Assembly (NCBI RefSeq): GCF_038039215.1
Contig: NZ_JBBPCL010000001.1
Coordinates: 4,650,001-4,714,000 of the forward strand
Source: Pseudonocardia sp. T1-2H
Lineage (GTDB): Bacteria; Actinomycetota; Actinomycetes; Mycobacteriales; Pseudonocardiaceae
DNA: 64,000 nt
Direction of reading: 5' to 3'
Shown here: piece after piece, positions 26,400-35,237 of the stretch
Layout of the letters: each line of letters starts with the position of its first letter
Position numbering within the stretch: position 1 is the stretch's first letter
Translations under genes and position numbers: made by a program
The notes under the pieces: model-generated
Seen by the model: only the letters and a program-made list of their open reading frames with translations
Databases searched by the model: none
What the model was told of the DNA's origin: nothing

Positions 26400-28169
26400 A
26401 TGAGTCTCAAGGAACCCACCACCGGCCCGGCCCCGTCGGATCCACCGGAGCCGTCCGGCCCCGCCGAGGGGGCCGTGAGCGAGGCCGAGCAGCGCAAGCC
26501 GACCGACCGGATCGTCTTCGGCGTCGCCGCCGTGCTCGTCGTCGCGTTCATCGCCTGGGGCGTCTTCGGGACCGACTCGCTGAGCAACGCCTCCTCAGCC
26601 GCGCTCAGCGGCGTCATGAGCGGCGCGGGCTGGTTCTTCATCCTGACGGCCAGCGGCTTCGTGGTCTTCGCGCTGTGGCTGGCGGTCAGCCGCTACGGCA
26701 AGATCCCGCTGGGCCGTGACGACGAGCGGCCGGAGTTCCGGACCAGCTCCTGGGTCGCCATGATGTTCTCCGCGGGCATGGGCATCGGCCTGATGTTCTT
26801 CGGTGTCGCGGAGCCGTTGACGTTCTTCACCGATCCCCCGCCGGATACCGCGCTCCCGGGCACGTCGGCGGCCCTCGACACGGCCATGGCGACCACCCTG
26901 TTCCACTGGACGCTCCATCCCTGGGCGATCTATGCCGTCGTCGGACTGGCCATCGCCTACGGCACCTTCCGCAAGGGCCGTAGCCAGCTCATCTCCGCCG
27001 CGTTCGCCCCGCTGCTCGGCACCCGGCGCACGGAGGGCCCGTTCGGCAAGGCGATCGACGTCTTCGCGATCTTCGCGACCCTGTTCGGCTCGGCGGCGTC
27101 CCTCGGCCTCGGGGCACTGCAGATCGGCGGTGGGCTCAAGGCGGGCGGCTGGCTCGACAACCCCACCACCGGGCTGCTGGTCGCGATCATCGCCGTGCTG
27201 ACGGTGGCCTTCATCGCGTCGGCGGTCAGCGGTGTCGCCAAGGGCATCCAGTGGCTGTCGAACATCAACATGGTGCTCGCGGCCGTGCTGGCGTTCTTCG
27301 TCTTCGTCGCCGGTCCGACGGTCCTCATCCTCAACCTGGTGCCCGGCGCGATCGGTCACTACTTCGCCGACCTCGCGTCGATGGCCGCGCGCACCGGGGC
27401 CGACGGGGCGCCCACCGCGGAGTGGCTGCAGAGCTGGACGGTCTTCTACTGGGCCTGGTGGATCTCCTGGACGCCGTTCGTCGGCATGTTCATCGCCCGG
27501 ATCAGCAGGGGCCGCACGATCAAGCAGTTCATCACCGGCGTCATCCTGATCCCGAGCACGGTCAGCCTGATCTGGTTCGCGATCTTCGGCGGTGCGGCGA
27601 TCGCGCAGCAGCAGGCGGGCAACGACCTGGCGTCGGCCGGCACCGAGGAGCAGCTCTTCGGCCTCCTGCAGTCCTTCCCGCTCGGCTCGGTCCTCAGCGT
27701 CGTGGCGATGCTGCTCGTGGCGATCTTCTTCGTCTCGGGTGCCGACGCCGCCTCGGTCGTCATGGGCACGCTGTCGCAGAAGGGCTCGATCGCACCCAGC
27801 CGCGGCATCGTGGTCTTCTGGGGCACGGTCATGGGCGCGATCGCGGCGGTGATGCTGCTGATCGGCGGCAAGGACGCGCTGGCCGGCATCCAGAACATCA
27901 CGATCATCATGGCGCTGCCGTTCGTGGTCATCATGGTGCTGCTGTGCGTGGCCCTCTACAGGGACCTGCGCAACGACCCGCTGATCCGCCGCGACGACCG
28001 CTCGCAGGAGGCCATCGAGCAGGCCGTCGAGTACGGCATGAAGGAGCACGACGGGGACTTCGTCCTCAACGTGAAGCCGCTGACCATGGACGAGGGCGCG
28101 GACCAGGCGAACGCCCGCGGCCACACCGTCCTCCCGGGCGGCGGCGAACGAAACACGTCCCAGACGTAG
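26400..28169 (+). CDS. BCCT family betaine/carnitine/choline transporter
   Basis: 589 aa from ATG 26400, with about 12 membrane segments after a ~35-residue polar N-terminus. The BCCT signatures are complete: MMFSAGMGIGLMFFGVAEP in the substrate helix, LFHWTLHPWAIYAVVGL, and FYWAWWISWTPFVGMFIARI. The GMGIG form of the glycine-rich helix is that of glycine betaine transporters, with sodium as the usual coupling ion, though the specific substrate cannot be settled. The acidic, charged C-terminal tail could sense osmotic state, as in BetP. It stands alone with a strong hairpin downstream. The 231 bp upstream show no clear motif. Confidence 0.92.
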   Translation: MSLKEPTTGPAPSDPPEPSGPAEGAVSEAEQRKPTDRIVFGVAAVLVVAFIAWGVFGTDSLSNASSAALSGVMSGAGWFFILTASGFVVFALWLAVSRYGKIPLGRDDERPEFRTSSWVAMMFSAGMGIGLMFFGVAEPLTFFTDPPPDTALPGTSAALDTAMATTLFHWTLHPWAIYAVVGLAIAYGTFRKGRSQLISAAFAPLLGTRRTEGPFGKAIDVFAIFATLFGSAASLGLGALQIGGGLKAGGWLDNPTTGLLVAIIAVLTVAFIASAVSGVAKGIQWLSNINMVLAAVLAFFVFVAGPTVLILNLVPGAIGHYFADLASMAARTGADGAPTAEWLQSWTVFYWAWWISWTPFVGMFIARISRGRTIKQFITGVILIPSTVSLIWFAIFGGAAIAQQQAGNDLASAGTEEQLFGLLQSFPLGSVLSVVAMLLVAIFFVSGADAASVVMGTLSQKGSIAPSRGIVVFWGTVMGAIAAVMLLIGGKDALAGIQNITIIMALPFVVIMVLLCVALYRDLRNDPLIRRDDRSQEAIEQAVEYGMKEHDGDFVLNVKPLTMDEGADQANARGHTVLPGGGERNTSQT

Positions 28170-28179
28170 GACCCCGAGC

Positions 28180-28232
28180 GGCAGGAAAGCCACTCTCCCG
28201 TCGGATCCCGGCGGGAGAGTGGCTTTCCTGCC
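28180..28232 (+). terminator. Intrinsic-type hairpin after the BCCT gene
   Basis: Perfect 21-bp inverted repeat: the left arm at 28180-28200 begins GGCAGGAAAGCCACTC, the right arm is at 28212-28232, with an 11-nt loop. It starts 11 bp after the transporter stop. Its sequence resembles the hairpin behind ilvD (52307-52329). Confidence 0.75.
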
Positions 28233-28322
28233 ATCAGGGGCCGGATGATCGCATCCTCCGGTCCGCGGCGTTATGGGGCCCCCTTGCCCGCGCCCGGGAG
28301 GAGCCTGCCAAGGTGGACGACG

Positions 28323-30047
28323 ATGCGTCTCGTGTTCGCCCCAGGGGACGACCAGGGGTACGCCGGCGCGAGGGACCGCCTCCTGGAGGCCTTCCTCACC
28401 TGGGCCCGCCGTCAGCGGGTCGACGCCGACGTGTTCCTCGTCGCGGCCGCCCTGGACTACAAGTACGGCCTGGACCGCAGGCTGGGTCGATGGACCCGCG
28501 CCCACGTCGCGGACGCCCTCGGCATGTGGTTCCCCCGGCATGTCACCGTGCTGGACGCCGAGGAGGTCCCGGCGGCGTTCCACGCGCTGATCGACTTCCT
28601 CGCCGCCTGCGACGGGCTGGACAACCGCTCCGCGTCGCCGGCGGCCCTGCACGCCCAGGTCGTGGACAGCACCCCCGCGCTGCACGACGGGATCGCGGAC
28701 GAGCGGAACTACGACCTCGGCAAGTTCTGGGGCGTGCAGTTGCGCCGCCACGGCGTGGACCCCGCGGACCCGGGCGCGGTGCAGCGTTTCCTGGACCGCG
28801 CCCGCTCGGGCGAGGTGGACATCGACCACGACGCGCTCGCCGAGATCACCCGGCGCGAGGTGAGCTCCTCCCCCGAGCCCGAGCCGGCGCCCGAGCTGCC
28901 GCCGGTGCTGCTGCCCAGCGCCGCCTCGATGGTGGCGGCGGCGGAGGAGAGCGTCGCGCTGGACCTGCTGCGCCGGCTCACCCGCTGGGTGCGCGTGCAG
29001 CGCCGGCTCACCCGCGAGGGACGCCTGGTGCTCTCCGACGCCCTCTCCCTGGCCGACGAGCTCGGCCTGGACCAGCTCTACCGGGGCTCCGCGCGCACGA
29101 GTGACGACCTGCCCGAGACCTCGTTGATGCTGCACTGGGCGAAGGCGGCGCGGCTGGTCCGCACGGTGCACGGCCGCCTGGTCCCGGTGAAGAGCGCCGC
29201 ACCGGTCCTGAACCGGCCCATCGAGCTGTGGCGACGGGTGTTCGGCTCGGTCGGCCGCCTCGGGGACCACCTCGGCGGCACGGACGTGTTCGGTGCGCCG
29301 TCGCTGTTCGGCATGTCCCTGGCGGACGCGTTCCCGATCCTCTGGCTGGAGCTCTACGCGGCCGGCGGCGGCCCGGTCCCCGTCGAGCTGTTCCACCGCC
29401 TCGTCCGCGAGGCGGTCAACACGGAGTGCGGCTGCGTCGTCGACGACCTGGCCGGGGACGTCGAGCAGCGCCTCTGGCGCCGCGACGTGACGGCCCTGCT
29501 GGACGCCCTCGAGCTGCTGGGCGCGGTCGAGCTGGGCGAGACCCTGGACTCCGACGAGCTCGACGACCTGGTGGACCTGGCCGGGCGGGACGACCCGGAC
29601 CCGACGCTGGTCTCGCTCACCCCGATGGGCCTGTGGGCGGTGCACGAGACGCTCGTGGACCAGGGCCTGCACGCGCCCCTGCCGGGCGAGCTCGCGGACG
29701 AGGACATCGAGTACGTGTGCGTGCGGATGTCGACGGTCCGCGCGGCCGTCGCGGAGGCGGAGCTGGGCGCGTGGGTCGCCGCGCGCGAGGCCCCCGTCGC
29801 CGCCCGCGAGCTCACCCGCTTCCTCGCCCGGACCGACGACCCGGTGCACCGCCGGCTCGCGCTACACGCGCTGGCCCGCACCGGTTCCGTCGGGCTGACC
29901 GCGGCGAAGCGGCTCCGGGCCCGGGGCGGCGACCTCGGCCGGGCGGCCGCCGCGTGGCTCGCCGCACCGCACCGGATCCCGGCGGTGCCGCAGGCGGGCC
30001 CGCCCGTCCCGGACGAGGAACCGCAGCCGGACCTCCAGCCCAGCTAG
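28323..30047 (+). CDS. Hypothetical protein with helical, winged-helix-like regions
   Basis: 574 aa from ATG 28323. I do not recognise the family. Three parts can be seen. Residues ~1-180 are compact and mixed (FLTWARRQRVDADVFLVAAA, KYGLDRRLGRWTRAHVADAL). A Pro/Glu-rich linker (PEPEPAPELPPVLLPS) lies near 190. A long helical C-terminal part has stretches such as LTREGRLVLSDALSLADELG and LVSLTPMGLWAVHETLVDQG, which look like winged-helix modules of DNA- or RNA-binding proteins. No membrane segment or catalytic motif is evident. Its stop shares the palindrome CTAG with the stop of the convergent NlpC/P60 gene. Confidence 0.6.
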   Translation: MRLVFAPGDDQGYAGARDRLLEAFLTWARRQRVDADVFLVAAALDYKYGLDRRLGRWTRAHVADALGMWFPRHVTVLDAEEVPAAFHALIDFLAACDGLDNRSASPAALHAQVVDSTPALHDGIADERNYDLGKFWGVQLRRHGVDPADPGAVQRFLDRARSGEVDIDHDALAEITRREVSSSPEPEPAPELPPVLLPSAASMVAAAEESVALDLLRRLTRWVRVQRRLTREGRLVLSDALSLADELGLDQLYRGSARTSDDLPETSLMLHWAKAARLVRTVHGRLVPVKSAAPVLNRPIELWRRVFGSVGRLGDHLGGTDVFGAPSLFGMSLADAFPILWLELYAAGGGPVPVELFHRLVREAVNTECGCVVDDLAGDVEQRLWRRDVTALLDALELLGAVELGETLDSDELDDLVDLAGRDDPDPTLVSLTPMGLWAVHETLVDQGLHAPLPGELADEDIEYVCVRMSTVRAAVAEAELGAWVAAREAPVAARELTRFLARTDDPVHRRLALHALARTGSVGLTAAKRLRARGGDLGRAAAAWLAAPHRIPAVPQAGPPVPDEEPQPDLQPS

Positions 30048-31054
30048 GGCAGGTAGCGCACCGCTCCCCAGTACTCGGCGTCGAACCGGGCCGGGGTGAT
30101 CCGGACCGGCGTCAGGTGGTCGTACGCCTCGATCATCATGCCGTCGCCGGTGTACATCGCCACGTGGTGGATCGAGCCGGTGCCGTTGTCCCGCGCGTAG
30201 AACAGCAGGTCCCCGGGCTGTAGGTCCGCCCGGTCGACCTTGTGCGCGGCCGGGGAGGCGGACTGCGGGCCGGAGTCCCGCGGGATCGTGATGCCGTGGA
30301 CCTGGTAGATCGTCGAGGTGAACCCGGAGCAGTCCACGCCGAAGCCGGAGCGCCCGGCCCACAGGTAGTCCGTGCCGACGAACAGCGAGGCGAACCGGAC
30401 CAGGTCGGCGCCGGTCGGAGCGGGTATCGCGGCGTCGGAGGCGTAGACCTCGGCGACGTCGTCCGACAGCCACCGCGGACCGTCCGGCGTCCCCAGCAGG
30501 AGGGCGCCCGGCGTGCGGGCCAGGAGCGGCAACCGGGTGTTCACGCTGATCTCCAGGGCCGGGCGGTGCAGCGCCTGGTCCGCGTAGAGCCGGGCGGTGA
30601 CGGCCTTGTCCACCAGGGCGAACGGACGCGACGCCACCAGCGCGCCGAACGCCGGGTCCGTCCGGACCTGGCTGCGCGGGATCCAGCCCGGATACCCCAG
30701 CGGGTTCTTCGGGTTCGGCTGCCCCGGCACCGCGACCTCGTACCAGTCCCCCTGCGTGCCCAGGATCTCCACGCGCTGCCCGTAGAGGGCCTGGGTCTGG
30801 GTCAGGTTGTCGTCGGTGAGGCCCTCCTGCTCGTGCGGTGTCATGTCCGCCAGCCAGCCGGGGATGTCGACGGGATCGGTCAGCGCCTTCTGGTCGACGG
30901 GCCGGGGGCTCGTCGGGGAGGTCCAGACGGTGGCGACGGAGACGCCGACGTACCCGCTCGACGGCTGCGGGGCGGCCTCGGCGACGCCCGCCGTGGCCAG
31001 GAGGAGCACGGCGACCAGCAGGCCGGCCGGCGCGGGGAGCCGTAGGCGGGACAT
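30044..31054 (-). CDS. Secreted NlpC/P60 cell-wall peptidase with SH3-like domains
   Basis: 336 aa from ATG 31054; the signal peptide fits this start and a likely cleavage is after AEA (residue ~28). SH3b-like sequence fills the middle (YGQRVEILGTQGDWYEVAVP, YPGWIPRSQV). The C-terminal NlpC/P60 domain has FGVDCSGFTSTIYQ with catalytic Cys ~242, QPGDLLFYARDNGTGSIHHV with His ~297, and a final EAYDH. Layout matches D,L-endopeptidases that cut peptidoglycan stem peptides outside the cell. Its stop overlaps that of the convergent hypothetical gene within CTAG. Confidence 0.9.
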   Translation of the reverse strand: MSRLRLPAPAGLLVAVLLLATAGVAEAAPQPSSGYVGVSVATVWTSPTSPRPVDQKALTDPVDIPGWLADMTPHEQEGLTDDNLTQTQALYGQRVEILGTQGDWYEVAVPGQPNPKNPLGYPGWIPRSQVRTDPAFGALVASRPFALVDKAVTARLYADQALHRPALEISVNTRLPLLARTPGALLLGTPDGPRWLSDDVAEVYASDAAIPAPTGADLVRFASLFVGTDYLWAGRSGFGVDCSGFTSTIYQVHGITIPRDSGPQSASPAAHKVDRADLQPGDLLFYARDNGTGSIHHVAMYTGDGMMIEAYDHLTPVRITPARFDAEYWGAVRYLP

Positions 31055-31090
31055 CCGGTCATTCTGCGGCGACCGGTGTCCCGCCACCAA

Positions 31091-31119
31091 GGGCCCGTGA
31101 CCGATCGAGGTACGGGCCC
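31091..31119 (-). terminator. Hairpin after the quinone oxidoreductase gene
   Basis: Arms GGGCCCGT (31091-31098) and ACGGGCCC (31112-31119) pair perfectly around a 13-nt loop. It lies about 10 bp beyond the stop of the leftward oxidoreductase gene. Confidence 0.5.
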
Positions 31120-31129
31120 GCAGCCCGGG

Positions 31130-32095
31130 TCAGGGCGTGACGACGACCTTGCCCAGCACCGTCCGGGTGTCCAGCTGCGCGACGGCCTCACCCGCCCGCT
31201 CCAGCGGGAAGGTTCCGCTCACCGGCGGGTTCACCGAGCCCGCCTCGAGGAACGGGATCAGCCGGTCCCACTGGGCGCGGGTGTAGCCCGGGCGAGGCAT
31301 CGCGTAGGCGCCCCAGCCGACGCCCCGGACGTCGATGTTGTTGAGCAGCAGGCGGTTGACCTTGACCGTCGGGATGTCCCCGGCGGTGAAGCCGACCACG
31401 AGCAGCCGCCCGAGCGGGGCGAGGGAGCGCAACGAGTCGGTGAAGCGGTCCCCGCCGACCGGGTCCACGACCATGTCGACGCCCTTGCCGCCTGTCAGCT
31501 CCTTGACGGCGTCCTTGAACCCGTCCGCGAGGACGGCCTCGTGCGAGCCGACCGACTTCACGAACTCGGCCTTCTCGGGCGTCGAGACGACGGAGATGAC
31601 CCGGGCGCCCAGGGCCGCGGCGAGCTCGATGGTCGCCGTGCCGATCCCGCCCGCGGCGCCCTGCACCAGGACGGTCTCGTCCTTCTGCAGCTGGCCGCGG
31701 GTGGTCAGCGCGAACGTCATCGTCAGGTAGTTCATCGGCAGGCACGCGCCCGCCTCGAAGGAAACGTTGTCCGGCAGCGGGAACACGTTCCCCTGGTCCA
31801 CGGCGACGAGCCCGGCGAACGCGCCGATCGCGCTGCTGAATGCCACCCGGTCTCCGGCCGTGAACTCCGAGCCGTCCGGGGCCTCGCGCACCACGCCCGC
31901 GCCCTCGCCGCCGAGGACGAACGGCGGCTCCGGCTTGTACTGGTACAGGCCCTTGGTGAGCAGCAGGTCCGGGAAGTTCACCCCGGCCGCCTTCACCTCG
32001 ACGAGCACCTGTCCGTCACCGCGGACCGGGTCCGCGACCTCGCCGACCTCCACCGCACCCGGACCCTCGAGCCGGACCACCTGGACTGCGCGCAC
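31130..32095 (-). CDS. NADPH:quinone oxidoreductase (zinc-independent MDR family)
   Basis: 321 aa from ATG 32095. The medium-chain reductase fold is clear: VLVEVKAAGVNFPDLLLTKG, FVLGGEGAGVVREAPDG, VLVQGAAGGIGTATIELAAA for NADP binding, and VDMVVDPVGGDRF. The zinc-binding Cys/His residues of alcohol dehydrogenases are absent, placing it in the quinone oxidoreductase (QOR) branch. A role in quinone or enone detoxification is usual for the family; the substrate is unknown. It lies downstream of the frameshifted MFS gene on the same strand. Confidence 0.9.
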   Translation of the reverse strand: MRAVQVVRLEGPGAVEVGEVADPVRGDGQVLVEVKAAGVNFPDLLLTKGLYQYKPEPPFVLGGEGAGVVREAPDGSEFTAGDRVAFSSAIGAFAGLVAVDQGNVFPLPDNVSFEAGACLPMNYLTMTFALTTRGQLQKDETVLVQGAAGGIGTATIELAAALGARVISVVSTPEKAEFVKSVGSHEAVLADGFKDAVKELTGGKGVDMVVDPVGGDRFTDSLRSLAPLGRLLVVGFTAGDIPTVKVNRLLLNNIDVRGVGWGAYAMPRPGYTRAQWDRLIPFLEAGSVNPPVSGTFPLERAGEAVAQLDTRTVLGKVVVTP

Positions 32096-32174
32096 TGCGG
32101 GACTCCCTCGTCGTCGTCGACCACGTCATGCACCCGCATCGAATCACGGAACCGCACACGCGTGGACGTGACGT

Positions 32175-33366
32175 CTACACCGAAACGGTCTCCGCCGGCA
32201 GGTGCGCGCGCGAGTGCCGGACGATCACGGCTGTCCCGGCGAGCGCGACGAGCGCCAGACAGCCGAGCAGGACCGGGTAGCTCGCGACCCCGCTGAGCAC
32301 CGCGAGCAAGGAAGGGACGAGGAAGCCGACGTACGCGAGCGCGTAGTAGGCGCCCGTCAGCCCGGCGAGCTCGTCCGGGCGCGCGAGGCGCTGCAGCTCC
32401 AGCAACCCCGAGACGACGGCGATCCCGTAGGCGGCGCCGAGCACGGTCGCGGCGCCGAGCGCGAGCCAGGGCGAGCGGACCTCCGCGGCCACCGCGCTCA
32501 CCGCGAGCCCCGCGGACATCACGACCATGGAGACGACGACGGCGCGGGCGCTCGTCGTCCGGTCCAGCCGTTTGGCCAGCGGCTGGACCAGCGCGCCGGC
32601 CCCGAGCGTGCAGACCGTCACCAACGTCGAGTAGGCCAGCCCCCACGTCCCGAGCCGGTCCCCCACCAGCTGCGGCAGGATCGCGTAGGCGACCCCCGAG
32701 GCACCGAAGATCCACGGCGCCATGGGCATGATCACCCGACGGAACCGCGGGTGCCGGACGCCGGTGAGGCGACCGCCGCCGGCGGCGGAGGCGCGGGTCT
32801 CCGGAGCCCGCGTCAGGAAGGGGAGCGCGACGGCCGTCAGCACGACGTGGACGAGGTAGGGGAACGCCATCGGCCCGCCGGCCCACACCCGTGGGCCCCA
32901 CTGAGCCAGCACCCCGGCGACGCCCGCACCGAGCGCGAACCCGAGCGTCAGCCACAGCGCCGCCCGGCGGGCACCGGCGCCCGGGCCGGCGTCCGCGTCG
33001 TTCTCGGAGAAGCTCCTTCACCCAGGTCGAGCCGACGGCCATCGCGACCGCCACCCCGACGCCGGTCACGAAGCGGCCCACCGCGATCCACCCCGCGCCG
33101 AGCGCGCCGAGCGCCAGCAGCAGGCTGGCGACCAGCGACAACACCGTGCCGACGAGCATGACGGGCTTGCGGCCGTGGCGGTCGGAGAGGCCACCCGCCA
33201 GCAGCAGACCCGGGACGAGCCCGAGGACGTAGGCACCGAGCAGCGCGTCGACGGTGAGGACGGACCAGCCCGCCTCCCGGTACATCACCAGCAGCGGGGT
33301 GAACTGGTTGCCGCCCCAGCCGCAGCAGAACATCGCCGCGGCGACGCCCTTCCACCTGCCGCTCAC
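32175..33366 (-). CDS. MFS transporter (frameshifted)
   Basis: GTG start at 33366 overlaps the GntR stop. The first part has MFS features: GLVPGLLLAGGLSDRHGRKP with the loop 2-3 motif DRHGRK. The frame breaks at 33010-33011, where one extra A on the + strand changes KELSENDADAG to KELLRERRGRR. Deleting it joins the N-terminal half to the C-terminal half (VLAQWGPRVWAGG onward) and gives a 396-aa, 12-segment transporter. Both halves are otherwise intact, so a sequencing error is likely. It is probably an exporter controlled by the GntR regulator encoded upstream in the same operon. Confidence 0.85.
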
Positions 33367-34007
33367 CGCCGGTGGGTCCCGTCCAGGTGGGCGCGCAGGG
33401 CGAAGGCGAACGCGGCCTCGTCGCCCTGCTCGACGATCCCGATCAGCTCCGCGTGCTCGCGCAGCACCACGGGGATCTGACCGGGGATCGGGCCGAGCGC
33501 GTGGACGCTCATCCGCCGCTGCCGGTCCGCGAGAGTGGCGTAGAAGCGCGTGGTCAGCGCGTTGCGCCCGGCTTCGACGAGCGTGCGGTGGAAGGCCTCG
33601 TCGGCCTCGGCGAAACCGTGCAGGTCCGCCGCGTCCGCCCGCTCCTGCTGCACGCGCAGCGCCTCTCGCAGCGCCTCGACGGCGGCCGGGACGAGTTCCG
33701 GACGGCGCAGCAGCCGACGGACGGCGCCGATCTCGACGGCCTCCCGGGCGTCGAGCACGTCCTCGGCCTCGCCGGGCGGCACCGGCACCACGACCGCGCC
33801 CCGCTTCGGGATCAGTCGCAGCAGGTCCTCGGCCTGCAGCCGCAGGAACGCCTCGCGCACCGGGGTCCGGCTCACGCCGAGCCGGTCCGCGATCTCGCCC
33901 TCGCTGAAGAGGTGCCCGCCGGGCAGCGCCCCGGTGAGCACGAGCTCCTTGGTCAGCGCGTACGCCCGGTCCGCAGCCGGGGGTGCCTTTTCCTCCGCAT
34001 CGGTCAC
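33363..34007 (-). CDS. GntR family regulator, FadR/FCD subfamily
   Basis: 214 aa from ATG 34007. N-terminal winged helix: GHLFSEGEIADRLGVSRTPVREAFLRLQAEDLL (two overlapping GntR signatures), LLRLIPKRGAVVV as the wing. The C-terminal all-helical FCD domain includes VLDAREAVEIGAVRRLLRR and ADEAFHRTLVEAGRN, with the Asp and His positions that bind a metal or organic acid. It is translationally coupled to the MFS gene (GTGA overlap). A near-perfect 18-bp palindrome 20 bp upstream is the likely autoregulatory operator. Confidence 0.93.
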   Translation of the reverse strand: MTDAEEKAPPAADRAYALTKELVLTGALPGGHLFSEGEIADRLGVSRTPVREAFLRLQAEDLLRLIPKRGAVVVPVPPGEAEDVLDAREAVEIGAVRRLLRRPELVPAAVEALREALRVQQERADAADLHGFAEADEAFHRTLVEAGRNALTTRFYATLADRQRRMSVHALGPIPGQIPVVLREHAELIGIVEQGDEAAFAFALRAHLDGTHRR

Positions 34008-34026
34008 ACGGTCAGGCTACAACCTG

Positions 34027-34044
34027 AGATGCAAGCTTGTATCT
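34027..34044. promoter_or_regulatory. Probable GntR operator
   Basis: AGATGCAAGCTTGTATCT is an 18-bp palindrome with one mismatched pair. Its CTTGTAT half-site is of the type bound by FCD-class GntR proteins. It lies 20 bp before the start of the GntR gene, where autoregulation would act. Confidence 0.6.
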
Positions 34045-34051
34045 AAGGGCG

Positions 34052-34360
34052 TCAGAGGGGTGCGGCGTCTCCGTACCGGACGACGGGTGCGCCGCCGGAG
34101 AGCTCGTCGCAGAGGTCGGAGAGCCGGCTGTCGATGCGCTGCTGGACCCGTTCGAGGGCGTCCAGCTCGCACATGACCTCCAAGGCCGTGCGCGGGCCGT
34201 CGAGGCCGCTCAGCACTCGTCGGAGCTCGGTGCGCAGCTCTCCGATGCGGGCGCGGCACTCCTCGGCGGTGTGCCGGTGGGCGTCGAGCCGGGCCTGCTG
34301 GGAGGCGTCGAGGGACGAGGCGAGGGAGTCGATGCGGTCCTGCAACCGGTGGGGGTTCAC
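34052..34360 (-). CDS. Small coiled-coil hypothetical protein
   Basis: 102 aa from GTG 34360; an in-frame start 19 codons further upstream (34417) is also possible. The protein is almost entirely helical with heptad character (LQDRIDSLASSLDASQQARLD, ECRARIGELRTELRRVL, LDALERVQQRIDSRLSDLCD). No membrane segment or enzyme motif is present. I do not recognise the family. It stands between the GntR operator and a second small hypothetical gene, both on the minus strand. Confidence 0.55.
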   Translation of the reverse strand: MNPHRLQDRIDSLASSLDASQQARLDAHRHTAEECRARIGELRTELRRVLSGLDGPRTALEVMCELDALERVQQRIDSRLSDLCDELSGGAPVVRYGDAAPL

Positions 34361-34500
34361 GGGCGGGGGTTCTCCTCGGAGCTTGACGAGGGTCCGTGCG
34401 GCCGTGATGGCCGTCACGTGACGACGGACACAGCGACCGTAACCGATCGGCCGGACGCCCGACAGCGGGAAGCCGGAAAAGGACCCGTCGGAGACGACGA

Positions 34501-34531
34501 CGCCCCCGCCCGCGAGAGGCGTGCGGGGGCG
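34501..34531 (-). terminator. Hairpin after the gene ending at 34556
   Basis: Arms CGCCCCCGC (34501-34509) and GCGGGGGCG (34523-34531) pair perfectly around a 13-nt loop, 25 bp beyond the stop of the leftward hypothetical gene. Confidence 0.5.
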
Positions 34532-34555
34532 GGACGGAGTCGTCGCGGCAGTGGA

Positions 34556-35086
34556 TCAGGCGGAGCGGCGGTCCCGCTGCTCGGGGATCGCCGGGCGGAC
34601 GCCGCGCTGCTGCGGGATCGCGGTCGGCAGGGTGCGCGTCGCGGGGTTCTGCTGGCGCGGGATACGCGATTCGAGGTACGCGCGGTGACGCTCGGCGACG
34701 AGGTCCGTCGTCAGGTGGAAGTGGCCGTGCCGTGAACGCTTGCAGACGTAGGCGCGCTGCGGACGGGCACCGAGCTCCTCGAGCTCGCGGGCGGCGGCCT
34801 CGGCGGCCTCCCGGTCCGAGTAGATGACCTTGCCGTCGGCTCCGCGGCCCTGCCGGCGCGGGGCGGCGCCCTCCAGCTCGGCGCGGCTCGGCTTGCAGAA
34901 GACCGGCCGGCCGGCCGGCAGCAGACGGGCGTACTTGAGCAGCACCTTCGCCCGGGCGACGTCCCGGACCCCCGCGTCCACGCGGCGCACGACGCCGTTG
35001 GAGTCCACGACACCCTCGGGTCCGATCGGGCCGGGCGAGACGTCGTCCGCCGGTCCTGCGTAGCTCTCGTCCACTGTCGCCTCCAC
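34556..35086 (-). CDS. Hypothetical actinobacterial protein
   Basis: 176 aa from ATG 35086. The N-terminal ~25 residues are acidic and probably disordered. A core follows with VVRRVDAGVRDVARAKVLLKY, GADGKVIYSDREAAEAAARE and AYVCKRSRHGHFHLTT, the last having a Cys and several His that could bind a metal. The C-terminus is Arg/Gln/Pro-rich with IPQQRG/IPEQRD repeats. I know no function. It is divergent from the DinB2-type polymerase gene, 151 bp away. Confidence 0.6.
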   Translation of the reverse strand: MEATVDESYAGPADDVSPGPIGPEGVVDSNGVVRRVDAGVRDVARAKVLLKYARLLPAGRPVFCKPSRAELEGAAPRRQGRGADGKVIYSDREAAEAAARELEELGARPQRAYVCKRSRHGHFHLTTDLVAERHRAYLESRIPRQQNPATRTLPTAIPQQRGVRPAIPEQRDRRSA

Positions 35087-35237
35087 GAGTCCGTTGCCTG
35101 TGGATCGTCCGGACGATCCTCTCCTGTTACGGCTGGGCGTGGGGGTCCCACGATCGTGTCATTGTCGACTCCAAGAACACGCAGAGTCACGTTTCCGAGG
35201 CCCCACATGGCCGTGCGTGAGCAGGGAGACTGTCCGC

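Noticed and set aside
26595-29849. A 1084-residue open frame on the minus strand across the BCCT and hypothetical genes
   Set aside because: Its composition is shadow-like (His, Arg, Gln and Asp rich, no domain) and it overlaps two well-supported genes. High GC leaves such frames open by chance.
35087-35237. LexA box in front of the DinB2-type polymerase gene
   Set aside because: I looked for GAAC-N4-GTTC; only an isolated GAACAC is present, so SOS control is not supported.
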